Shown here in pieces: positions 19,161 to 29,832 of a stretch of DNA of 37,219 nt. The notes below the pieces were generated by a model. The model searched no databases and was not told the DNA's origin. It was given only the letters and a program-made list of their open reading frames with translations. A program made the translations under genes and the position numbers. The stretch covers positions 1 to 37,219 of the forward strand of contig JAGXTH010000016.1 in NCBI GenBank assembly GCA_018333475.1. Direction: 5' to 3'. The stretch comes from Simkania sp. (GTDB taxonomy: Bacteria; Chlamydiota; Chlamydiia; Chlamydiales; Rhabdochlamydiaceae). Position 1 is the stretch's first letter. Every line of letters starts with the position of its first letter.

Positions 19161-20160
19161 CAATAGTTTGTGGCACCGATAAGGCGATACCCCGTTCTTG
19201 GAAAATTTGCATAATGGTGAACAATACTTCTTGTTTTACCCGACAATACTCTTCCACTCTTACTTTACTTGTGTAGATCTCCATGGAGATCTCCAACCCC
19301 TGGCCTCCGATACGATCGACGACCACAAGCTTCGGCATTTTGTGATCAATAAGATCTAACTGACTTAAGCAATGGTTGATGTTCTCCAATAAGTCTCTTA
19401 CTTTATCGATTTGCGTCTCTTGAATCGAGAAAACTTCAAAAATTCTGCGATGCAATACTCTGGTAATATTCATGACAAACATCCGAGAAAAGAGAGAATT
19501 AGGAAGGTATACGGGTCTTTTTTCCTTATCTCTAAGAGAAGTAAGGTACCAGCCAATATTTTCAACGACCCCTTGAATATTCTCATTCGGAAGTACAATC
19601 TCTTCCCCTTCACTGAAAGGCCGAGTGACATACAACATCAGACCTCCAAAAAAATTCGAGATCACATCTTTGCCAGCGAACCCTACTGCTGCAGCACCAA
19701 TTCCACCAAACGCCAGTAGAGGCACTACGTTCACTCCAAGAACATACAAAGAAATCAGCACCGTAATGCTAATGATTACTACCGTGAATAATTTACTAAG
19801 CGCATGAACCATACCAGGGTCATGACTGGAATACCCTCCCTGCATCAACCACTGCTGTTCTGCCTTTTTTTTCCAACGTAATGCCAGCCAGGCTAATGTA
19901 CAAACCACTGCCGTATCACGTATGCGATCAATATCTTGCGTGAGATAAAATAAATTAAAGTGCGCGTTTAAGATATCTGCCACATAAGAAATAGCAAAAA
20001 TCCAGATCAACAAAAGGACTGGTGTTAACACAATCCTATCGGGTTTCAAAGACCAAGTTTGACTCAATCTGGTGCTGTTTCTGAGTTTTTTGATGCCATA
20101 ATGTGCTGCTGTCGCAAACAGAAGAGCTATAACGCTTTTTATGATCCAATCATTTACCAT
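19132..20160 (-). CDS. MscS-family mechanosensitive ion channel
   Basis: LLAFGGIGAAAVGFAGKDVISNFFGGLMLYVTRPFSEGEEIVLPNENIQGVVENIGWYLTSLR. Confidence 0.9.
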   Translation of the reverse strand: MVNDWIIKSVIALLFATAAHYGIKKLRNSTRLSQTWSLKPDRIVLTPVLLLIWIFAISYVADILNAHFNLFYLTQDIDRIRDTAVVCTLAWLALRWKKKAEQQWLMQGGYSSHDPGMVHALSKLFTVVIISITVLISLYVLGVNVVPLLAFGGIGAAAVGFAGKDVISNFFGGLMLYVTRPFSEGEEIVLPNENIQGVVENIGWYLTSLRDKEKRPVYLPNSLFSRMFVMNITRVLHRRIFEVFSIQETQIDKVRDLLENINHCLSQLDLIDHKMPKLVVVDRIGGQGLEISMEIYTSKVRVEEYCRVKQEVLFTIMQIFQERGIALSVPQTIVKLGQEKVF

Positions 20161-20268
20161 CGTTGCACTTCCCTATTGATACAAAATAGTGTGAGCTACA
20201 TTCTCGAAAAACGTTTAAGCTAAACTCTATTTTTCCTAAGATCACTTTATGTTGTTTCGGAGAATCCT

Positions 20269-21318
20269 ATGCATTTTACCCGTGAGTCGATTTTTATTGG
20301 TGCAATTCGTTCTTTTTGCACTGCATTTGCTGCCTTACTAGGCATCTTGCTCGCCTTAGTCATCACTTTCTTTGCTCTTGGTTCTACTGGGGACTCTCAA
20401 TTGTTTCCTCCCAAGGCCACTCCCATGATTACTGCTGATGCTGCGGGCAACCGCACTCTTCTGCCTCTCTCAGCTCCGGCGATTTTACGTCTTGATATTC
20501 ACGGGGTCATTGGAGCTGATGACTTAACTTTTACCGCCTTTAACAATCTGTTACTAGACTCTCGCGAGGGATTACTAGCTCATGATCGGGTCAAAGCAGT
20601 TCTGTTGCATATTGATAGCCCTGGAGGCACTGTCACTGATTCTACTGCCATCTACCATGCGCTACTCAATTACAAGACAAAATATAAAGTACCTATCTAT
20701 GCATTCGTCGACGGGCTCTGCGCTTCTGGTGCTATGTACATTGCCTGCGCATGCGATAAGATTTTTGCTACTTCTCCTAGCATGATTGGCTCGGTGGGAG
20801 TACTTCTAGGCCCCACATTTAATTTCTCCCAAGCTATGGAAAAATGGGGCATCCAATCTTTAACGCTTACTCAGGGAAAAGACAAAGACATGCTCAACCC
20901 TTTTCGCCCCTGGGTTCCGGGTGAAGATGCTTCTCTGCAAACAATCGTAGCAAGTTCTTATCAAGAATTCGTTGATATCGTGACGAAAGCAAGACCTCGA
21001 CTTAGTAAACAAAATCTCATTGATGAATACGGAGCACAAGTCTTTGATGGCCACAAGGCACAAGAACTGGGATATATCGATGAAGGTCATAGTAGCTATG
21101 AGGATGCATTAACAGCACTTTCCGTCAGCGCTGGCATTGAAAAAGATCAACATTATCAGGTCCTTCAACTCAACTCTCCTCATAATTTTATTACCGATCT
21201 CGTACAAAACAAGAGTTCATTGCTTCAAGGGAAAATTATGCACACCCTACAACTCTCTCCAAATTTGCCTGCAGAATTTGGCGGTAAACTACTCTATCTC
21301 TACCTTCCTGTTCAGTAA
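20269..21318 (+). CDS. S49 signal peptide peptidase (SppA/SohB family)
   Basis: HIDSPGGTVTDSTAIYHAL; FVDGLCASGAMYIACACDKIFATSPSMIGSVGVL. Confidence 0.9.
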   Translation: MHFTRESIFIGAIRSFCTAFAALLGILLALVITFFALGSTGDSQLFPPKATPMITADAAGNRTLLPLSAPAILRLDIHGVIGADDLTFTAFNNLLLDSREGLLAHDRVKAVLLHIDSPGGTVTDSTAIYHALLNYKTKYKVPIYAFVDGLCASGAMYIACACDKIFATSPSMIGSVGVLLGPTFNFSQAMEKWGIQSLTLTQGKDKDMLNPFRPWVPGEDASLQTIVASSYQEFVDIVTKARPRLSKQNLIDEYGAQVFDGHKAQELGYIDEGHSSYEDALTALSVSAGIEKDQHYQVLQLNSPHNFITDLVQNKSSLLQGKIMHTLQLSPNLPAEFGGKLLYLYLPVQ

Positions 21319-23981
21319 TGCGCCATATTTACATTATTGACGCCGTTAACTTCCTCTTTCGCTCTTACTATGCCATCGGGCCCATGACCGGGCCTGATGG
21401 TCAGTCTACTGGGGCTCTATATGGATTTATCCGCTCTCTGTTTAAACTCATGCGCGATTTTTCCCCAGAACATCTTGTGGCAGTATTTGATGGCCCAGAT
21501 AACAAGCAACGCCGCACCAAATTATACTCGGAATACAAAAGCCACAGACAGCGGATGCCCGAAGATCTCTTCTCTCAACTCGAAAAGGCTGTCCTATTTT
21601 GCGATATCGCAGGCATCCCTCATCTAGAAGTGCCTGGAGTTGAAGCCGACGATACTATGGGAACTATTGCTATTTGGGCAGCCCAGCAAGAGTCTAAAGC
21701 ATTTCTTTGCACTAGTGATAAAGATCTTTGTCAACTCGTTAACGAAAATATTCACGTTTTGAATGTGCACAAAGACAACCTAGACATTGATTCCTTAAAG
21801 GTAAAAGAGATCTATGGGGTAAAGCCTGAACTTGTCGTTGATCTTTTAGCTCTTGTGGGCGACGCTTCCGATAATATTCCTGGCGTCGAGGGCTTTGGAA
21901 GCAAAACAGCCGTTGCATTACTAGAGGAATTCGGCTCATTAGATGAGTTGTTAAAACATCCGGAAAAAGTTAAAGGAGAAAAAAAACAAAAAGCACTTAA
22001 GGAAGGCAAAGAAATCGCTCTTTTGAGCAAGGAACTGGCTAGCCTTTACCTAGATGTGAAGATCCCTCAAGAAGAAAGTTTTTATCATTTACGAGCTCCT
22101 GACGTCGCCGCTGTAAAAAATTTTTACCAGAGTCACCGATTTCTCTCTCTTTTGAAAGATTTAGATGCAGAAAAAACTCCACAAGCCCCCTCTGCAGTTG
22201 AAAAAACCGTTTACGTCACCATTGATCAAGAAATACAACTCATCGAACTTGTAGCCCTACTCAAAAAAGAAAAACATCTCACTATCGATACAGAAACCAC
22301 TTCTCTCCATCCTATGCAAGCTAGAATTGTGGGCATTGGACTTGCGAAAAAAGTTGGAGAAGCATGGTATATCCCTTGTAACAGTCTACTTGGTAAAGCC
22401 AAAGTGCTGGAGCTTCTTTCTCCTTTGTTATCATCAAAAGAAATTGGTTGGGTAGGACACAACATTAAATACGATATGCATGCACTTGCAAATGAGGGCA
22501 TTTTTCTTAATCACGTTGCATTTGATACTATGATCGCCTCTTACTTACTTGCCCCACAAAATCAGCGACACAATCTCGATGATTTAAGTTTTGAGAAATT
22601 CGAGAAAAAAAAGATTCCCATCGAGTCGCTCATCGGTAAGGGACAAAAGCAGCTTTGCATGAGTGGGGTGCCTATTGAAAAGGTGTCTGAGTACTGCTGC
22701 GAAGACGTCGACTACACACTACGCCTCTACGAGTTATTCTCTAAAGAGCTAAAGCAAGAAAACCTCGAGGAAGTCATCAATACAATTGAGTTACCTCTTA
22801 TTTCTGTTCTTTTCCAAATGGAGCGCCAAGGCATTCGCCTTGACACTGAAAGACTCAAAGAGTTTTCTGTGAAAATCCACCAACAGCTTGAAACATTACA
22901 AAATGAGATCTTTTCTCTTGCTGGCAACTCTTTTAATCTAAATTCTCCCAAACAACTTTCTGCAATTTTGTTTGAGAAATTAGGCATCCATCCACCCAAA
23001 AAAACGGCCACTGGATACTCTACAAATGCAGAAGTTCTTGAATCGCTCAAAGATCAGTCACCCATTATCGAAAAGATTCTGCAGTATAGAGTCCTAGAGA
23101 AACTTCGCTCTACCTATACAGACGCTCTCGTAGATCAAGTGCATACAGATCATCGCGTCCATTGTACGTTTAATCAATCAGTGGCGGCCACAGGACGTCT
23201 TTCTTGCCAAAATCCAAATTTACAAAATATTCCTATCCGTACCGTAGAGGGGAGAATCATCCGATCCGCCTTTGTTCCTTCGGAAAAAAATTATTTAATG
23301 CTTTCTGCTGATTACTCCCAAATCGAACTTCGCTTACTCGCCCATTTTAGCGAAGATGCCGCGCTTATCAAAGCCTTTCAGCAAGAAGAGGATGTTCATG
23401 CCCACACTGCCTCCCTTGTTTTTGACATCCCCCTCAATCAAGTAACTCCTGAAATGCGTCAACAGGCAAAGGCCGTGAACTTTGGAATCCTTTATGGTCA
23501 AGGGGCCTTCGGACTCTCTCAACAAATTGGCGTATCTCAAAAAGAAGCCTCTCAATTTATCGAAACATATTTTGACCGCTACAAGGATGTGAAGAAATTT
23601 TTAGAATCTTGCAAAGAAAAGGCCCGCCATACTGGTTATGCTATCACTCTGACTGGTCGTAAACGCCCTATCCCAGATATCCTTAGTACAAATCTCATGA
23701 TTCGTTCAGCTGCAGAACGCCTTGCCATCAACACTCCTTTACAGGGCACCGCCGCAGATTTAATTAAATTAGCCATGCTTCATCTCCAAGCCAAACTGCA
23801 AAATCTCCCCAAATTAGGTCGACTATTATTGCAAATCCACGATGAACTCATTCTAGAAGGCCCTGAAGACAGTATTATATCTCTTGGCGATCTAGCCAAA
23901 GAGTGTATGGTAAGAGTATTCTCCCTTAAAGTGCCTTTGGTCGTGGATATTTCCATTGGCAAAAACTGGGGGGAATGTTAA
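21318..23981 (+). CDS. polA: DNA polymerase I
   Basis: 5' nuclease domain; 3'-5' exo motifs TIDTETTSLHP and YCCEDVDYT; polymerase motifs DYSQIELRLLAHFS, KAVNFGILYGQG, QIHDELILE. Confidence 0.97.
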   Translation: MRHIYIIDAVNFLFRSYYAIGPMTGPDGQSTGALYGFIRSLFKLMRDFSPEHLVAVFDGPDNKQRRTKLYSEYKSHRQRMPEDLFSQLEKAVLFCDIAGIPHLEVPGVEADDTMGTIAIWAAQQESKAFLCTSDKDLCQLVNENIHVLNVHKDNLDIDSLKVKEIYGVKPELVVDLLALVGDASDNIPGVEGFGSKTAVALLEEFGSLDELLKHPEKVKGEKKQKALKEGKEIALLSKELASLYLDVKIPQEESFYHLRAPDVAAVKNFYQSHRFLSLLKDLDAEKTPQAPSAVEKTVYVTIDQEIQLIELVALLKKEKHLTIDTETTSLHPMQARIVGIGLAKKVGEAWYIPCNSLLGKAKVLELLSPLLSSKEIGWVGHNIKYDMHALANEGIFLNHVAFDTMIASYLLAPQNQRHNLDDLSFEKFEKKKIPIESLIGKGQKQLCMSGVPIEKVSEYCCEDVDYTLRLYELFSKELKQENLEEVINTIELPLISVLFQMERQGIRLDTERLKEFSVKIHQQLETLQNEIFSLAGNSFNLNSPKQLSAILFEKLGIHPPKKTATGYSTNAEVLESLKDQSPIIEKILQYRVLEKLRSTYTDALVDQVHTDHRVHCTFNQSVAATGRLSCQNPNLQNIPIRTVEGRIIRSAFVPSEKNYLMLSADYSQIELRLLAHFSEDAALIKAFQQEEDVHAHTASLVFDIPLNQVTPEMRQQAKAVNFGILYGQGAFGLSQQIGVSQKEASQFIETYFDRYKDVKKFLESCKEKARHTGYAITLTGRKRPIPDILSTNLMIRSAAERLAINTPLQGTAADLIKLAMLHLQAKLQNLPKLGRLLLQIHDELILEGPEDSIISLGDLAKECMVRVFSLKVPLVVDISIGKNWGEC

Positions 23982-24580
23982 CCTTGAGAAAGATCGCCGT
24001 CACGGGCGGGCTCTCTTCCGGCAAAAGCTCTGTTTGTCGGCTGATGAAGAGTTTTGGTGCTTACACTGTTAGCGCTGATGAAATCGTCCATCAACTATTG
24101 TCCCCTCATACTGAACTTGGAAAGCAAATTGTTACGATTTTTGGGCAAGATATCCTCAAGGGTGACCACTTTGATCGATCTGAAATTGCTAAGAGAGCCT
24201 TTGGAAACCTCGATAAGCTTCATCAACTTGAAGCATTGTTACATCCTGCTGTTCTCAAAGAAGTTGAACATCAGTACAAAACTTTATTAACCTCTACCCC
24301 CTTTCCCTTATTTGTTGCTGAAATCCCTCTCCTCTTCGAAATCAAAGCAGAAAGGTGGTTCGACCAAGTCGTCGTGGTTGTTGCCTCTGATTCGTTGTGT
24401 CGTAATCGTTTTAAGGCCTCTTCCAACCAAAGTGACGACCAATTCTTTTTGCGCACACAACGACAACTTCCCATTGAAGAAAAGATGCAGAAAGCAGATT
24501 ACCTTATAAAAAATAATGGATCGTTAGAAGATCTAAAAAACCAAGTCAAAATACTCTACCAAACGTTGATCACCAATTAG
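23975..24580 (+). CDS. coaE: Dephospho-CoA kinase
   Basis: KIAVTGGLSSGKSSVC, SADEIVHQLL, LLHPAV, VAEIPLLFE; 7-nt overlap with polA. Confidence 0.93.
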   Translation: MLTLRKIAVTGGLSSGKSSVCRLMKSFGAYTVSADEIVHQLLSPHTELGKQIVTIFGQDILKGDHFDRSEIAKRAFGNLDKLHQLEALLHPAVLKEVEHQYKTLLTSTPFPLFVAEIPLLFEIKAERWFDQVVVVVASDSLCRNRFKASSNQSDDQFFLRTQRQLPIEEKMQKADYLIKNNGSLEDLKNQVKILYQTLITN

Positions 24581-24607
24581 GCACTTATCATAGGAGTTGC
24601 ATTTCCG

Positions 24608-25951
24608 ATGAACCAGGAAGATACCCTCTCTCATACTCAAGAACCAGATCACGAGCGCATCCAAAGCCCCCTTCCCTCCTCTGGCGAACCCGCTCAGGTA
24701 ATTAAAATTGCTGAGCTGCAACGTATGACGATTGAGGAGCTCAATCACTTTGCTCGTCATATCGGACTGAAACACCTTGGATCGCTAACACGCTCCCAAC
24801 TTGTTTTTGAGATCGTTAAGTTTAAATCTGAGCATGCAACGGATATTCTGGTTGGCGAAGGGGTTCTCGAAGTTCTTCCTGATGGCTTTGGATTCTTACG
24901 TTCCCCGAATTATAACTACTTACCCTCTGCAGAAGATATTTATGTTTCCCCTGCGCAAATCCGAAGATTTGATCTTAAGAAGGGCGATACTGTCTATGGA
25001 ACGATCCGATCTCCAAAAGAAAAAGAAAAATATTTTGCTCTGCTCAAAGTAGACAAAATCAATAACAAGCCTCCTGAGAAAGCTCGCGAGCGTATCCTCT
25101 TCGAAAACCTCACGCCGCTCTATCCCAATCAGCGCCTTGTCATGGAAACTACAAAAGACAAACTGACTACCCGCGTCCTTGATCTAACAGCTCCCATTGG
25201 AAAAGGTCAACGCTCACTGATCGTGGCTCCACCTAGAGCTGGTAAAACCATCATCCTTCAAAATATCGCTAACGCTTTGACAGCGAATAATCCTGAAGTT
25301 GTTTTGATCGTTTTACTCATAGATGAGCGTCCTGAAGAAGTGACTGATATGATCCGTAGCGTCAAGGGGGAAGTAGTCTCTTCAACCTTTGACGAACAAC
25401 CAGAACGCCATGTGCAAATTGCTGAAATGGCCATTGAAAAAGCAAGACGTCTTGTTGAATACGGCCATGATGTCGTGATCCTTCTTGATTCTTTAACTCG
25501 CTTAGCTAGAGCTTATAATACCGTCCAACCACACTCAGGAAAAATCTTGACTGGTGGTATCGACGCTAATGCTCTGAACAAACCAAAGCGTTTCTTTGGA
25601 TCTGCTAGAAACATTGAAGAAGGCGGATCTCTCACCATCATTGCTACTGCATTGATCGAGACCGGCTCCCGTATGGATGAGGTGATCTTTGAAGAATTCA
25701 AAGGAACCGGCAATATGGAACTCGTCCTTGATCGTAGATTAGCTGATCGCCGAGTCTATCCTGCTATTGATATTATCAAGAGCGGCACCCGTAAAGAGGA
25801 ACTGCTCTATCACCCGAGTGAACTAGAAAAAATTTATCTCATGAGGCAAGCACTTGCTGACTTAGCCCCTCTTGATGCAATGAATCTTCTCGTTGGCCGT
25901 CTAAAAAAATCCAATAGCAACGTCGAATTCCTTCTTTCTATGAAAGATTAA
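24608..25951 (+). CDS. rho: Transcription termination factor Rho
   Basis: [67 protein letters not shown]. Confidence 0.97.
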   Translation: MNQEDTLSHTQEPDHERIQSPLPSSGEPAQVIKIAELQRMTIEELNHFARHIGLKHLGSLTRSQLVFEIVKFKSEHATDILVGEGVLEVLPDGFGFLRSPNYNYLPSAEDIYVSPAQIRRFDLKKGDTVYGTIRSPKEKEKYFALLKVDKINNKPPEKARERILFENLTPLYPNQRLVMETTKDKLTTRVLDLTAPIGKGQRSLIVAPPRAGKTIILQNIANALTANNPEVVLIVLLIDERPEEVTDMIRSVKGEVVSSTFDEQPERHVQIAEMAIEKARRLVEYGHDVVILLDSLTRLARAYNTVQPHSGKILTGGIDANALNKPKRFFGSARNIEEGGSLTIIATALIETGSRMDEVIFEEFKGTGNMELVLDRRLADRRVYPAIDIIKSGTRKEELLYHPSELEKIYLMRQALADLAPLDAMNLLVGRLKKSNSNVEFLLSMKD

Positions 25952-25971
25952 CGTCTCCGCTGTCTATTTTG

Positions 25972-26006
25972 CATACCCACCTTTATAAAACATCAAGGTG
26001 GGTATG
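25972..26006 (+). terminator. Strong 12-bp stem hairpin after rho
   Basis: CATACCCACCTT-(11 nt)-AAGGTGGGTATG; no clear T-tract. Confidence 0.5.
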
Positions 26007-26170
26007 GAGCCTTCAGCATCACCCCATATTTACTCAGCACTTTTAACAAAATTACTAGTCCGAAAATTTCGCAATTTTCTGACGAATATTTTAGATTTCA
26101 TTAAGAAATTATTGGCTTTTTGATGAGATTAGACTAAGCTGATCTTAAAGTGCGCCAATTAAATCTATAT

Positions 26171-27754
26171 ATGAAAAAAATTCTAGTTATCATGATGGCA
26201 ACTATTCTATTCTCCTCAGCCTGTCAACGGCCTACTACATCCTCACAGATTCTAAAGATCAATTTCATAGACGATCCTAAGACATTTGATCCTCGTAAGG
26301 GGGCTGATCCCATAGCCTCTACAGTACATTTTATGCTTTACGAGGGCTTAATGCGCTTTCTACCTGATTCCTCTGTAGAACCAGCACAAGCAGAGACCGT
26401 CGATATTTCCACAGATCAAAAAACGTATACCTTTACACTTAAGAAATCGACATGGTCTGATGGATCTGCTGTAACCGCCTATGATTTTGAAGACTCTTGG
26501 AAAAAGATCCTTAGCCCAGACTTTTTTTCACCTAATGCCCATCTATTGTATGTGATCAAAAATGCTAAAGCTGTAAAAAAAGGAGACCTTCCCCTTGACA
26601 GTCTTGGTATTCGGGCTCTTGACGCAAAAACTTTCCAAGTCGAACTAACATCGCCTACACCTTATTTTCTTCAACTTACAGCCTTTTGTGTACTTTTCCC
26701 TGCAAAAAAAGGGCTTGATGAGACCTATCCTAACTGGACGATTCCACACTCGCAACACCTCGTCACAAATGGACCTTTCCTGCTCAGTGAATATCAACCC
26801 GGTCAACAGATTATTCTCTCTAAAAATCCAGATTACTGGGACGCAAAGGATCTAAAACTCCAAGGAATCGAGATCAGCATTGCGCGAGACCCCAATACCA
26901 TCATGCAAATGTTCGAGCAAAAACAACTCCACATCGTTGGTGGCCCGTTTTCTCCCCTTTCTCAGGAGCAGCTCATTAGTTTCAGGTCTAAAGATGAATT
27001 CTACTCTCGCCCTGTAGCATCAAGTAACGTAGTTTTTTTCAACATAGAAAGAGCTCCATTGAATAATGCTCATATTCGACGAGCCCTTGGCTTAGCAGTA
27101 GACCGACAATCGATCGTCGATCATATTACCTATCTAGACCAATCCATCGCCCTTGAGGCTGTTCCTTTTATTCTAAAAAACAAAAGAACCCCTTTTATTT
27201 CAGATTATGCTTCCACGAAGGCCCAGGAAGAATTTGCCCTAGGACTGGCAGAGCTTGGAATAAATAGATCTTCCTTTGAAGGGCTTACCCTTACCTATTT
27301 CGATTCCCCACAACAGCAACAAATTGCACAAACCTTACAAAGCCAATGGCACCATACTTTGGGCATTGAGATCAAAATCGCTAAAGTGGACTTAGGTTCT
27401 TTTCTTGATCTCTTGAATCGGCGTGATTTTGATATTGGACAATATTTTTACTGGGCCCAATATCCTGATCCTATGAATATCCTGGAGCGTTTTCAGTACA
27501 AGGCATCGGCCAAAAATTATTGTAACTGGGAGAATGCTCAATACGTTGCTCTCCTAGACAAATCTTTTACAGATTCTTCTGAGACTCGTCAAATGACTCT
27601 AGATGCTGCAGAGGAAATTTTATTTGAAGATATGCCTTTTTTTGCCCTTTACCATGATCGCTCTGCATTCTTACTCCAAAAAAACGTGAAAAATTTTCAT
27701 CAGACAGTGATCGGAACGATCCTTTGCAAAGATATTGTAATTGAAAATCCATGA
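26171..27754 (+). CDS. oppA: Oligopeptide ABC transporter substrate-binding lipoprotein (SBP_bac_5), copy 1
   Basis: Lipobox FSSAC; DPKTFDPRKGADPIASTVHFMLYEGLMRF; STWSDGSAVTAYDFEDSWKK. Alternative GTG start at 26150. Confidence 0.88.
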   Translation: MKKILVIMMATILFSSACQRPTTSSQILKINFIDDPKTFDPRKGADPIASTVHFMLYEGLMRFLPDSSVEPAQAETVDISTDQKTYTFTLKKSTWSDGSAVTAYDFEDSWKKILSPDFFSPNAHLLYVIKNAKAVKKGDLPLDSLGIRALDAKTFQVELTSPTPYFLQLTAFCVLFPAKKGLDETYPNWTIPHSQHLVTNGPFLLSEYQPGQQIILSKNPDYWDAKDLKLQGIEISIARDPNTIMQMFEQKQLHIVGGPFSPLSQEQLISFRSKDEFYSRPVASSNVVFFNIERAPLNNAHIRRALGLAVDRQSIVDHITYLDQSIALEAVPFILKNKRTPFISDYASTKAQEEFALGLAELGINRSSFEGLTLTYFDSPQQQQIAQTLQSQWHHTLGIEIKIAKVDLGSFLDLLNRRDFDIGQYFYWAQYPDPMNILERFQYKASAKNYCNWENAQYVALLDKSFTDSSETRQMTLDAAEEILFEDMPFFALYHDRSAFLLQKNVKNFHQTVIGTILCKDIVIENP

Positions 27755-29832
27755 CCATGTTGTGTTCATTAGTACAAGATCCTCTTTCCTCTTCTCTTCC
27801 CTTGTCATTAGAAGAGGAAACGTCTTCAAATACAATCAAAGTACTTGAAGGATTTTCCCATGATCTGGAATCGGATTTCCTTGAGACCTATACAAAAAAA
27901 CTCCTATTAGAGTTTTTTGACCCTTTGCAGAAATCTCTTAGCGATTACTTGGAAGACGATTCTCTTCCTATTGTAAAGACAATTCTTCCTGAACAAGCAC
28001 CTGGAGTTTTGCGTGTTCTGCTGGTTTGTGAAGGCACGCGCTTCACTAGCGGCTCAGGCCGTCATATGCTTGAACTATTCAACCGTTGGCTAATCCCTGG
28101 AAAGCCTATGACTATTCCAAGTTTATATGGCATCAATTTTGTCCTCTCTACACGTCCTGATAAAAAATTATTTTTGTGCCATTTGATGATTTCGATCGAG
28201 TCTTTATATGATCTGCAAGGCGCACGAGAGGGGATTTCTGAACTTGTTTCGATCTTGAAAAAAAACATCTCTGCTGTTTGTTATGTTCGAAAGCTCTTGG
28301 AAAAAACTTCCATGAATTCTTCTCAACAGCAGGCCTTTTTCGCTGAGTACTTATCCTCTCTTCAAACACCCTCTACTCCTGAGTTCGATCAAAATCTCTA
28401 CGAATACACCTCTGAATTTTTTCATAAGGCTCAAGCAGAAAAAAAAATTACGGAAGTTCGGCAACATGTTGAGCATCTTTTCAAAAATCGCAGAGCTTTT
28501 TTTGATCAGGATATTTTTTCTGAAATCTACTATTTCGTGTGGCTATATCGCTCTTGTTTTATTGGCAAAAAAGATCGCACTTTGCTAACAAAACTCATCA
28601 GTTTGCAATATCTTTTCCGCAAATATCTTAGACAAAAAATAGAAGAGGCTCCTCAAATCCGCCATGTGACTTTTAAGATTTTTCCCTTAAGACCCCTATC
28701 GACTCACGTTTCTTCTCTAGGGTTGTTGATTGGAATTACCCTGCTGAAAGAAGGTGAGCTTTTTGAAGAAAAACACGTGCTGCGCGCAGTAGAACAACTC
28801 GTGCCTGGCATCCGGCTTATTCCCAAAACATTCATCCAAGATAGCCGCAATGCGCAAAAATTTCGGTTAATCTATCTAGAAATTGAAAAAACCAATGAGA
28901 CACCCTTCTCTTCTAGTGAAATTTCCTGCTTACGTAGGCAACTTCCCCATGAATTAAAGGTATGCGTTGAAACACTCATTCATCCACTCTTCATGCCACG
29001 TAATGATGAAGATCTTCTACGGTTTTCTCTGCAATTGTGCGGACAACTCAACGACCTCACTGCTCCACCGCAAATGGCGATTTTTTTTGGCAATCAAACA
29101 AGCGAAACGCTTTCTTTTACAGTTCTTCTGGCAAGGTTGCTTTACCCTACACCTCCCCTTCCTTTATTTAAACAACTCGAACAATCTGGTGCATTTTTTG
29201 AAGTAGAGGATATTGAAATACGCTACCCCCCCTCAAAGGACAGAGAATTAGCTTTGGCAAAAGAAATGATCTCCTTTACCGCTAAAATTCCGAAAGCACC
29301 TTTTTTGCGATCCGATTACACTATCGATGTCATCCAAGCCCGCCAAGAAATCGTCCGACAAATGCAAGAAGCTCTAGGCTTCGTACGCGATTACAATGGA
29401 GGACTTCTTGAAACACAGTTGCGAGCAGAACAGCTTTTTCTCATATCTTTGGGAACTCTTGGAAACCGAGATCTCTTGTTAGCTAAGGCCTTTTTTCACG
29501 CTATCACCCCCCCTCTCATGCAAGTTATCCTAGAAACCTCCCTGCTAAAAAAAATATTTCTGATGTTTCTTGAAGTCTCTACCGGATCTTCGCCTTCTTT
29601 GACCTCTTACTCCGCTAAACGTTATGAATGTTTTCTCATTAAAAGTTCTTCAAGTTGTAAAAAAGATATCTCTCGCATCCTCAAGGAACTTGCCATTCCA
29701 ACAACGCAAATCACTTCCGCAGAATTAGAATTCGGGGGGTCTAGATTTTTTGCACTGATTCACCAGAATGAAGGACATCAAAATCATGTGTTGATGCTTT
29801 CTTTACAAGAGTTACTCCAATGCGTTTCTTAA
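27751..29832 (+). CDS. Hypothetical protein, 693 aa
   Basis: Long ORF translationally coupled (overlapping start/stop) between two oppA copies. No family recognised. Confidence 0.7.
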   Translation: MTMLCSLVQDPLSSSLPLSLEEETSSNTIKVLEGFSHDLESDFLETYTKKLLLEFFDPLQKSLSDYLEDDSLPIVKTILPEQAPGVLRVLLVCEGTRFTSGSGRHMLELFNRWLIPGKPMTIPSLYGINFVLSTRPDKKLFLCHLMISIESLYDLQGAREGISELVSILKKNISAVCYVRKLLEKTSMNSSQQQAFFAEYLSSLQTPSTPEFDQNLYEYTSEFFHKAQAEKKITEVRQHVEHLFKNRRAFFDQDIFSEIYYFVWLYRSCFIGKKDRTLLTKLISLQYLFRKYLRQKIEEAPQIRHVTFKIFPLRPLSTHVSSLGLLIGITLLKEGELFEEKHVLRAVEQLVPGIRLIPKTFIQDSRNAQKFRLIYLEIEKTNETPFSSSEISCLRRQLPHELKVCVETLIHPLFMPRNDEDLLRFSLQLCGQLNDLTAPPQMAIFFGNQTSETLSFTVLLARLLYPTPPLPLFKQLEQSGAFFEVEDIEIRYPPSKDRELALAKEMISFTAKIPKAPFLRSDYTIDVIQARQEIVRQMQEALGFVRDYNGGLLETQLRAEQLFLISLGTLGNRDLLLAKAFFHAITPPLMQVILETSLLKKIFLMFLEVSTGSSPSLTSYSAKRYECFLIKSSSSCKKDISRILKELAIPTTQITSAELEFGGSRFFALIHQNEGHQNHVLMLSLQELLQCVS

